Source: Pseudomonadota bacterium | GTDB taxonomy: Bacteria > Chloroflexota > UBA5177 > JAJPKF01 | Assembly: GCA_021323865.1 (NCBI GenBank) | Contig: JAJPKF010000006.1 | Coordinates: 28,833 to 92,832 of the forward strand | Length of the DNA stretch: 64,000 bases | Reading direction: 5' to 3' | Part shown: positions 54,839 through 64,000 of the stretch, one piece after another | Layout: every line of letters starts with the position of its first letter | Position numbering within the stretch: the stretch's first letter is position 1 | The notes under the pieces: generated by a model | Seen by the model: only the letters and a program-made list of their open reading frames with translations | What the model was told of the DNA's origin: nothing | The model's database searches: none | Made by a program: the position numbers and the translations under genes

Positions 54839-54842
<4 letters not shown>
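54261..54842 (+). CDS. membrane-anchored universal stress protein
   Basis: 193 residues. A hydrophobic N-terminal helix ('SPVGIVLGAAYVVIISSILWWML') is followed by a UspA domain: 'FARILVPVQGGALSDKMVVFG', 'AELTLLYVVEVPL', and the nucleotide loop 'VVLMGDIPKRSRGGTEFARTVEYVFEHSQAEVLIYRP', which keeps the G-x2-...-G-x9 pattern only partly. UspA proteins are usually soluble; a membrane anchor would place the ATP-sensing domain at the membrane. The stop overlaps the ileS stop (convergent, 4 bp). Confidence 0.75.
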
Positions 54843-58051
<3,209 letters not shown>

Positions 58052-58106
58052 GGTCTCCCTCGTCGAGAAGTTGCCCTGGAGGGGCCGTTGGAAACGATCT
58101 CCGGCA

Positions 58107-58144
58107 CAAAAGAAAAGGACTTCGTTCGTAGGGACGAGACGAAG
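58107..58144 (-). terminator. T-box transcription terminator
   Basis: A hairpin with arms CTTCGT (58139-58144 complement) and ACGAAG (58120-58125 complement) is followed on the reverse strand by CCTTTTCTTTT (58108-58118 complement). It overlaps the 3' side of the T-box element, as expected of a switchable terminator. It lies 56 bp before the ileS ATG. Confidence 0.7.
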
Positions 58145-58293
58145 CCCGTGGTACCACCCTGATTAGCGGGAAGCTCACTTCAGGCGGCTCGCAACGACGC
58201 GAGCATGCCTTGCACGGATAACGGGGTGTGAATCCCGTCCGGATCTACGTCATTCGATCCGGCGCCACGAAGGGATGTTCGCGTCGTCGCGCC
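58107..58293 (-). promoter_or_regulatory. T-box riboswitch (Ile) before ileS
   Basis: Read on the reverse strand. The T-box core AGGGTGGTACCACGG lies at 58146-58160, followed by CGTCCCT, as in T-box antiterminators. Upstream are a GCTCGC-GTCGTT-GCGAGC hairpin, an ACGGG/CCCGT hairpin and a short hairpin with stem GGCGC.ACGA/TCGT.GCGCC (58262-58293). The last one's loop contains ATC (58274-58276), an isoleucine codon, suggesting an ultra-short Stem I. In T-boxes, uncharged tRNA binds the specifier and the core, favouring the antiterminator. Structure assigned by eye; the specifier is tentative. Confidence 0.75.
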
Positions 58294-58522
58294 GCCCGGA
58301 TTGCACCCTCCCGGGCTCTCTTGTCGCTACGATACGACGCTACTCGTCTCCGCCTGGCCTTTCCCAATACTGTGCCCATCGTGGGTCGGGCGTCAAATTG
58401 GAGTTGTGCATCCATCGAACGGCGAGGAGCTTCTTGGACGTGGATGCCCTCAGGCCGCAGCCCAGACCATGGATCTTGACGCCAAACCCGTCAGCTCCTC
58501 GGGCGGATACCAGAGAGCGAGC

Positions 58523-58852
58523 CTAGGTCCGTGAAGCGCTGCCACCCACCCGTTCGAGATGCACGTACATGATGCCGCCGCAGGCGCGACCGCCCTGGTC
58601 ATCGGTGTCCGAGAGGAGGTCCACCTCAACAATCTCCGGCCGTCCCGTCGCCATGACCTCCTGAGCTCGGGCCCAAACATCGGCCTCGCCGCATCCGCCT
58701 CCGATGGTGCCGGTGGCCGCCCCTTGTTCGTCGATCAGCATTTTGGCGCCCACCTCCCGAGGCGTTGAGCCACGTGTCCGGATGATGGTGGCGACGACAC
58801 ACGAGTGGCCGCTCTTGAGGCGTTGGGCTAGCTCTCGATAGATTTCGATCAT
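58523..58852 (-). CDS. XdhC/CoxI-domain protein (short)
   Basis: A 109-residue protein consisting of the XdhC_CoxI domain alone: 'VVATIIRTRGSTPREVGAKMLI' followed by 'GTIGGGCGEADVW'. The usual C-terminal Rossmann domain is missing, but it exists in the 271-residue protein two genes upstream. XdhC-type proteins insert or sulfurate the molybdenum cofactor of xanthine-dehydrogenase-class enzymes. Its ATG overlaps the stop of the YqeB-like gene (ATGA). The same frame stays open for about 65 codons past the TAG but shows no homology I know. The region 58294-58522 holds no supported gene. Confidence 0.8.
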   Translation of the reverse strand: MIEIYRELAQRLKSGHSCVVATIIRTRGSTPREVGAKMLIDEQGAATGTIGGGCGEADVWARAQEVMATGRPEIVEVDLLSDTDDQGGRACGGIMYVHLERVGGSASRT

Positions 58853-59688
58853 GAAGCACCGGGAGGCGAGGGCAGAAGGTAGTCCAGGCCTCGGCGCCGC
58901 AACAGTACGAGGACGGCCTCCAGGACGCCCCCTGCGACGGCCAGGCCCTTGTCCGATACCCGAGACACGAGTGTCGGATCGACTCGGGGGTCCACATCTC
59001 CGATCTTCATGCCCGCTTCTACCATGGCCCCATCGCGTAGCAGGCCGCGAACCAGACCCCGAAAGGGCATCAGGACCACCCTCCCTTCGACCTTGGCCAC
59101 ATGGATGCCCGCTTCGCCGATCTCGCCGATCTGGAGCGAGATTTGCAGGCGACCGGCAACGGGAGCGCGAAGCACTCGGTCGTCAGTATGGCCGAGAACC
59201 GGTGCCGGCGTGCCGCTATCGGCCTGAGCGCTTCCGCTCCACAGGACACGGCCGAGATCCGGCCCCCTGTTGGTCTCCACCACCGCGTCAACATCGCCAC
59301 CGACAATGAACCCCGGGCCGAGACCGACTCGTGCCGTTCCATCCAGGCCGATCGCCTCCAAGGGTTTCTTGCGGAGCGTGGCATCCACAATCGCGTCGGG
59401 TTGCAGTCGACCGAGGAGGCGGGCCTCGGGATCGATCAGCACGGGTACGGCTCCCCGCCGCCAGATCTCGGCCGCCTCCTCCGCTCGCCGCACGAGAACT
59501 CCCTCGATGCCTTCAACGGAGTGGGCGCCGTCGTAGACCGCCTCACTAAAGGACACGGTGCGGCGAACAGCGAGCGGACGTTCGCGCTCGGCGATGATGA
59601 CGTTGAATCCGCAGCGGATGAGTTTGACGGCACAGGCGGAACCCAGGTCGCCTCCACCACGGACGGCGATGCAGGGGCGCCGCATCAA
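58849..59688 (-). CDS. yqeB: YqeB/EF2563-type molybdenum hydroxylase maturation protein
   Basis: A 279-residue protein with an N-terminal Rossmann turn 'IAVRGGGDLGSACAVKLI' and 'ADAIVDATLRKKPLEAI', then 'GLGPGFIVGGDVDAVVETNRGPDLGRV' and 'APVAGRLQISLQIGEIGEAGIHVAKVEG'. This is the EF2563/YqeB family, linked by others to selenium-dependent molybdenum hydroxylases. It lies between two XdhC-type genes, overlapping both by 4 bp. The role as maturation factor is inferred from family and neighbours. Confidence 0.85.
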   Translation of the reverse strand: MMRRPCIAVRGGGDLGSACAVKLIRCGFNVIIAERERPLAVRRTVSFSEAVYDGAHSVEGIEGVLVRRAEEAAEIWRRGAVPVLIDPEARLLGRLQPDAIVDATLRKKPLEAIGLDGTARVGLGPGFIVGGDVDAVVETNRGPDLGRVLWSGSAQADSGTPAPVLGHTDDRVLRAPVAGRLQISLQIGEIGEAGIHVAKVEGRVVLMPFRGLVRGLLRDGAMVEAGMKIGDVDPRVDPTLVSRVSDKGLAVAGGVLEAVLVLLRRRGLDYLLPSPPGAS

Positions 59689-60500
59689 TTCGTTCTCTTC
59701 GACTCGGTGAGATGACTGATTGAGGCTCCTCTCTTCACGGCAACAATCTCGGCGGCGATGGCGACGGCGATCTCGGCAGGTGTGTGCGCGTTGATGTCCA
59801 GACCGATGGGAGCGAAGACCCGTCCCAGCTGTTGGTCGTCGAAGCCCTCCTCGCGGAGATGCTGTTTGACGGTGCGGATTCTCAATCTGCTGCCGATCAT
59901 TCCGATGTAGCCGGCGTCGGTTCTGAGGACGTGCCGGAGAGCCGATTGATCGTGAACGTGGCCCCGGGTTACCAGTACGACGGAGCTATCCGGACCGATG
60001 TGGATCGAGCTGAGGCCCGGCACAAACTCGTCGACGATGAGGCGCCGGGCGGTGGGAAAGCGCTCCCGGCAGGCGAACTCGGGACGATCGTCCACAACCG
60101 TGACCGCGAACCCGAGGAGATCGCCGATGGCCGCGAGCGGCTGGGCGATGTGGCCGGCGCCCACCACAATCAGCTCTGTTTCGGGCGCCAAAACTTCCAC
60201 GAATACCGTGACTGCCCCGCCCTGCATGCCGACGACCTCGCCTCCCGAATCGCTGGGATTGAGGCTGAATACGCGAGAGCCGCGCCTCGACAGCGCCTGA
60301 GAAACACTGTCGCGCAGGGCGGCAGAGAGGCCAGGATGCATCTCTCCGGCGACCTCTTCCTGAGCACCGAAGACCAATTTCGCCGATGGATCCAGACCAA
60401 GGGTCGAGTGATCCTCGACGACATGCACGATGGCGGCTCCGCCCCGACCTTGCCACGCGAGGGCTTGTTCGATGGCCTCCGCCAGGCCCAGCCGACCCAT
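59685..60500 (-). CDS. xdhC: XdhC-family protein with Rossmann domain
   Basis: 271 residues. The C-terminal XdhC Rossmann domain is plain ('ELIVVGAGHIAQPLAAIGDLLGFAVTVVDDRPEF', 'VVLVTRGHVHDQSALRHVL', 'YIGMIGSRLRI' and 'GLDINAHTPAEIAVAIAAEI'). The N-terminal half is a degenerate CoxI-like domain without the GSTPREVG motif. Together with the short protein at 58523 it forms a split XdhC. Downstream of purA by 54 bp on the same strand, so possibly co-transcribed. Confidence 0.88.
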   Translation of the reverse strand: MGRLGLAEAIEQALAWQGRGGAAIVHVVEDHSTLGLDPSAKLVFGAQEEVAGEMHPGLSAALRDSVSQALSRRGSRVFSLNPSDSGGEVVGMQGGAVTVFVEVLAPETELIVVGAGHIAQPLAAIGDLLGFAVTVVDDRPEFACRERFPTARRLIVDEFVPGLSSIHIGPDSSVVLVTRGHVHDQSALRHVLRTDAGYIGMIGSRLRIRTVKQHLREEGFDDQQLGRVFAPIGLDINAHTPAEIAVAIAAEIVAVKRGASISHLTESKRTN

Positions 60501-60554
60501 CCGCTCAGTATAGGCAGGCGGACTCGCAACTCAGTGATGCAGCCGGCCCTGACG

Positions 60555-61844
60555 CTAGACCGTCGACAGGACCGCCTCGGGCAGCACCACGATGTCGTCA
60601 CGAGACTGTCCCGTTCCGATCATCGCCACGGGAGACTGGGCGATCTCCGAGATGCGCTCCACGTAGCGGCGTGCGTTCGCGGGGAGGTCGGACCACCGGA
60701 CGGCCCCAGCGGTCGATTCATGCCAACCGGGAACCTCTTCATATACCGTTTTGGTTTCCTCGAGAAGCGCCGGATGCGGGACACTGTCGACGACCTCTCC
60801 GCGCGTCTCATAGGCGACGCCAATCCGAATCCGGTCCATGCCGTCCAGAACATCGAGCTTGGTGATTGCGATCGCCGTGGCGCCCATCAGGGTGGTCGCG
60901 TAGCGGAGCGCACATCCGTCGAGCCAGCCGACCCGCCTTGGCCGTCCCGTCGTCGCTCCGTACTCCTTGCCCTTGGCACGAAGAACCTCTGCCTCTGCTC
61001 CTCGAAGCTCCGTGGGTAGAGGGCCTTCCCCAACGGCGGACGTGTACGCCTTCACCACCGCGACGATCTCGCGAATCGCCCAGGGCGGGACCGGTGCACC
61101 GGCGCCGGCGCCGGCTGCGAGCGTGGTAGACGAGGTGACGAACGGATAGGTCCCCCAGTCGAGGTCACGCATGACCCCAAGCTGGCCCTCCAGGAGAATG
61201 CGCTCCTCGGCATCCAGGGCGCCGCGGATGGCCCAGAAGCCATCGCCGATTGTTGCTCCCAAGTGCTCATTCCAACTTCGGACCGAGTCCATGAGCCTGT
61301 CGAGGTCGAGTGCTTCGTCGGGTCGCCCGTTGAGCTTTGCTCGCTTCAGCTCGATGATCCAGCGGAGCTTCGCTTCCAGACGTTCTGGGTCGAGAATCTC
61401 GCCTGCTTGTATTCCCGTGCGGCTGACCTTGTCCACGTAGGCCGGCCCAACACCCTGTCCCGTGGTACCGATCCGGTGGGCCCCGAGCCGCTCCTCGCTC
61501 ACCCGGTCCTCCAGCTTGTGGTAGGGCATGATCACGTGCGCTCGTTCGGAGATCAGGATGTTGGGATTCGGTACCCCGGCGTCGCGGAGCTGTCCAAGCT
61601 CGGCAAGCAGTGACTCGAAATCTACCACCGTGCCTGTTCCCACGACGTTCAAAACGCCGGCATGGAATACGCCCGAGGGAAGCGAGTGCAGCCGAAACGT
61701 GCCGAACTTATTGACGACCGTGTGACCCGCGTTGCTGCCTCCACCGAATCGCACAACGATGTCGGCATCCGAGGCAAGCAGATCGACGATCTTGCCCTTC
61801 CCCTCGTCTCCCCATTGCGCCCCAACGACGGCTTTCACTGGCAT
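60555..61844 (-). CDS. purA: adenylosuccinate synthetase
   Basis: 429 residues from ATG 61844; the longer frame upstream encodes no PurA sequence. Signature 'VVGAQWGDEGKGKIVDLLAS' with the catalytic Asp and P-loop-like segment, 'GGSNAGHTVVNKFGTFRLHSLPSG', 'GTTGQGVGPAYVDKVSRTGI' and 'TGRPRRVGWLDGCALRYA'. It makes adenylosuccinate from IMP, aspartate and GTP in AMP synthesis. Divergent from the gene at 61941. Confidence 0.97.
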   Translation of the reverse strand: MPVKAVVGAQWGDEGKGKIVDLLASDADIVVRFGGGSNAGHTVVNKFGTFRLHSLPSGVFHAGVLNVVGTGTVVDFESLLAELGQLRDAGVPNPNILISERAHVIMPYHKLEDRVSEERLGAHRIGTTGQGVGPAYVDKVSRTGIQAGEILDPERLEAKLRWIIELKRAKLNGRPDEALDLDRLMDSVRSWNEHLGATIGDGFWAIRGALDAEERILLEGQLGVMRDLDWGTYPFVTSSTTLAAGAGAGAPVPPWAIREIVAVVKAYTSAVGEGPLPTELRGAEAEVLRAKGKEYGATTGRPRRVGWLDGCALRYATTLMGATAIAITKLDVLDGMDRIRIGVAYETRGEVVDSVPHPALLEETKTVYEEVPGWHESTAGAVRWSDLPANARRYVERISEIAQSPVAMIGTGQSRDDIVVLPEAVLSTV

Positions 61845-61940
61845 CGGCGGCTCCCACAGATTCGAAACAGGACATTCTACGAACAGCCGCCAAAAAGGGG
61901 GTGCCCTACGCTGGTATGAGCGGTGCGCCAGGAGATGTCG

Positions 61941-63143
61941 ATGGGCCAGGATCGGCTCGACTTTGAGACCCGTGCCGTCCACGCGGGAGTGCCAGGTGAT
62001 CCGGTCGACTACCGGCCCACCACTCCTGCCATTCATCCGGCAACCACCTTCACGGGTGAGACCGTCCAGGACACGCACGCCGCGCTCGATGCCCGCTCGA
62101 GCGGCTTCGTTTACTCTCGGAACGCAAACCCGACGGTGCGGGCGCTGGAGACGGCAGTCGCCGACCTGGAAGGGGCCGCTGAGGGCGTGGCCTTCTCCTC
62201 AGGGATGGCGGCCTTCCATGCTTCGGTGCTGGCAGCCACGGCAGATGGAGAGCCGACAGTGTTGGCGGCCCGTGACCTCTACGGCTCCAGCAGGGGATTG
62301 CTGACCGGGCTGCTTCGAAGTCTGGGCCTTTCGACCCACCTGGTTGACGCGACCGACCCCGGGGCGGTCGATCGGGCCTTCCGGGAGACGGGTGCCTCTC
62401 TCATCTGCTTTGAGCCCATCTCCAATCCGCTGCTCCGGGTCGCGCCGGTGCAGAGGCTGGTCGAGATCAGCCATAGCCATGGCGCGCGAGCGCTTGTCGA
62501 CAATACCTTCGCGACACCCTATCTCCTCCGCCCGCTCGCGCTGGGGGCGGACCTGGTCACCCACAGCGCCACCAAGTATCTCGGCGGCCACGGGGACGTG
62601 ATTGCGGGCGTCGTGATCTGCGACGAAGAGCTGGCGGTCAAGGTTCGAGAGATTCGCACGACGACCGGAGCAGTTCTTGGGCCCTTCGAGGCGTGGTTGG
62701 TGCTGCGCGGCATTCGGACGCTGCCGCTTCGCATGCGCAAACACTGTGAGAACGCGTTCGCCCTGGCCCGTTGGATGGCGGAACAGACAGCCGTACGCCA
62801 CGTCCACTATCCCACTCTGGAGGGACGTGAGACGGGCCAGTTTCGTGACGGGCTCGGCGGTGGCATGGTGGCCGTCGAGACCAACTTGAACCGGGCTCAG
62901 GTCGAGGAGTTCCTGAATCGCCTGCAGGTTGCCGTGCCGGCCACCAGTTTGGGAGATGTGGAGACGCTCGTCCTCTACCCGCCGCTAGCCTCTCATCGGA
63001 GCCTTACCGAGGAGGAGCGGCTGGACGCCGGAATCGGCGAGGGACTGATCCGAATCTCGGTTGGGTTGGAGGCAATCGAGGACCTCTTTTCCGACTTCGC
63101 CGGCGCTTTCGGCTCTGTGTATACTCCAAGCGCCAGCCGCTGA
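61941..63143 (+). CDS. Cys/Met metabolism PLP-dependent enzyme
   Basis: 400 residues from ATG 61941, 6 bp after AGGAG. The Schiff-base Lys is in 'ADLVTHSATKYLGGHGDVIAG'; the N-terminal 'YSRNANPTVRALETAVADLEG' and 'FSSGMAAFHASVLA' are typical. The fold-type I family includes cystathionine gamma-synthase, cystathionine gamma-lyase, methionine gamma-lyase and O-acetylhomoserine sulfhydrylase. The sequence alone does not tell which. It is isolated from other sulfur genes here. Confidence 0.88.
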   Translation: MGQDRLDFETRAVHAGVPGDPVDYRPTTPAIHPATTFTGETVQDTHAALDARSSGFVYSRNANPTVRALETAVADLEGAAEGVAFSSGMAAFHASVLAATADGEPTVLAARDLYGSSRGLLTGLLRSLGLSTHLVDATDPGAVDRAFRETGASLICFEPISNPLLRVAPVQRLVEISHSHGARALVDNTFATPYLLRPLALGADLVTHSATKYLGGHGDVIAGVVICDEELAVKVREIRTTTGAVLGPFEAWLVLRGIRTLPLRMRKHCENAFALARWMAEQTAVRHVHYPTLEGRETGQFRDGLGGGMVAVETNLNRAQVEEFLNRLQVAVPATSLGDVETLVLYPPLASHRSLTEEERLDAGIGEGLIRISVGLEAIEDLFSDFAGAFGSVYTPSASR

Positions 63144-63237
63144 ACAGTCGCGACAGGGTCCCGAGCGCTCGATCGCCGGCTTGGGCTTGAGCGTCGAATC
63201 ACTTGGGGCCGCGTAGCCAGGAGAGGATGGAGAAGCG

Positions 63238-64000
63238 ATGAAAGAGTACAGTCCCGAACGCTTGCGGACGGTCTGTTTGGTCTCCCACCAAGGAGCCGGC
63301 AAGACCTCACTGGTGGAGGCCATGCTCTTTGACTCCGGAGCCACGACTCGGTTGGGCAAGGTCGACGAGGGCAATTCGGCCTCCGACTGGGACCCGGACG
63401 AAATTCAGCATAAGATCTCCATCGGCAACTCGGTTCTTCCCGTCGAGTGGAAGGATCACAAGATCAACATCATTGACTCCCCGGGATATGCGGACTTCGT
63501 GGGTGAGGTTCGGGCAGCCGTGCGGGTCGCGGATTCGGCGGTGCTTCTGGTATCAGCCGTCGACGGCATTGAGGTGGGAACGGAGCAGTCCTGGGACTAC
63601 ACCCAGGAGCGGGAGATCCCCTGCATCCTCCTCATCAACAAGCTCGATCGCGAAAATGCCGACTACGAGAAGGTCCTGGGCGACCTGCGAACCCGATTTG
63701 GAACCAGCATTGCCGCGGTTCAGGTGCCGATCGGGCGGGAGCATGACTTCTCAGGGCTCGTCGACCTGGTCAGCCTGAAGGCATACGCCTGGACGGACGG
63801 CAAGATGCAGGAAGTGCCGGTCCCAGCGGACCTACAGAATGAGATCGATACGCGTCGGGAGGAGCTGGTCGACGCGGTATGTGAAACCGACGACGAGCTG
63901 CTCGGAAAGTATCTCGACGGTGGCGAGCTGGACGCTGGAGAGCTGCAGGCGGCGCTCAGAAAAGCCGTTCTGACACGGGGAGTCTATCCGGTGTTCGTCA
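63238..64000 (+). CDS. EF-G-like translational GTPase, N-terminal part
   Basis: Starts at ATG 63238 behind GGAG and runs off the window. G1 is 'SHQGAGKTSLVEAMLFDSG' (not the GHIDAGKTT of canonical FusA), G3 'NIIDSPGYADFVGEVRAAVRVAD', G4 'LLINKLDRENADYE'. This pattern fits the second EF-G class (FusA2/EF-G-like), which may act in recycling or stress and not in bulk elongation. Only the G domain and the start of its insert are visible (~254 residues). Confidence 0.85.
   Translation, partial: MKEYSPERLRTVCLVSHQGAGKTSLVEAMLFDSGATTRLGKVDEGNSASDWDPDEIQHKISIGNSVLPVEWKDHKINIIDSPGYADFVGEVRAAVRVADSAVLLVSAVDGIEVGTEQSWDYTQEREIPCILLINKLDRENADYEKVLGDLRTRFGTSIAAVQVPIGREHDFSGLVDLVSLKAYAWTDGKMQEVPVPADLQNEIDTRREELVDAVCETDDELLGKYLDGGELDAGELQAALRKAVLTRGVYPVFV

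Noticed and set aside
58301..58522. Open reverse frame continuing past the short XdhC stop
   Set aside because: About 65 codons without a start codon of its own or known homology; it overlaps the expected ileS leader region.

Overview
The window is a GC-rich, gene-dense bacterial chromosome segment with many GTG and TTG starts. No phage, IS element, plasmid or CRISPR array is visible. The mix of a T-box leader before ileS, a Gram-positive-type LexA-like site before uvrA, a YbbR/CdaR protein, a DUF1385 protein, an actinobacterial/archaeal-type ATP-dependent DNA ligase and remnants of 'CMAVGS...ERWNGSQW' repeats suggests a Terrabacteria lineage. My best guess is Chloroflexota or Dormibacterota from soil or subsurface. 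This is inference from gene content; no marker phylogeny was possible.

Layout. 0-13 kb: end of a CdaR-like gene, a VIT1/CCC1 transporter, gamma-glutamyltransferase, uvrA (reverse strand) behind a possible SOS site, ftsEX, and small membrane or metal-binding proteins. 13-21.5 kb (mostly reverse): psuK-psuG, then the three subunits of a molybdenum hydroxylase that carries the [4Fe-4S] insertion typical of 4-hydroxybenzoyl-CoA reductase, then a propeller lipoprotein and a DksA/TraR-type protein. A tRNA-Val(TAC) lies at 21.7 kb. 23.6-30.7 kb (reverse): a phenylacetate-degradation operon in the order paaA, paaD (DUF59 part), paaB, paaC, detached paaD zinc ribbon, enoyl-CoA hydratase, aldehyde dehydrogenase, thiolase, Nudix hydrolase. 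32-36.3 kb: glutamate dehydrogenase followed by a decayed stretch with at least two broken genes. 36.3-40.1 kb: prfB (programmed +1 frameshift) and secA. 40-50 kb: roadblock protein, malate dehydrogenase, glycosyltransferase, lspA-rluD, a YncE/phosphoesterase fusion, a PHP protein and an ornithine-cyclodeaminase-family protein. 50-54.8 kb: ATP-dependent DNA ligase next to dnaA, with a short downstream region holding DnaA-box-like sites (weak oriC candidate), and a membrane-anchored UspA protein. 54.8-64 kb: ileS with T-box, a three-gene XdhC/YqeB-type molybdenum-enzyme maturation cluster, purA, a Cys/Met-metabolism PLP enzyme and the start of an EF-G-like GTPase.

How it fits together: the aromatic genes suggest use of aromatic acids as CoA thioesters, with an oxygen-dependent epoxidase route (paa) beside a reductive Mo-enzyme (hcr-like) whose maturation factors may be those at 58.5-60.5 kb. 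The rest is largely housekeeping: cell division, secretion, translation, repair and replication initiation.
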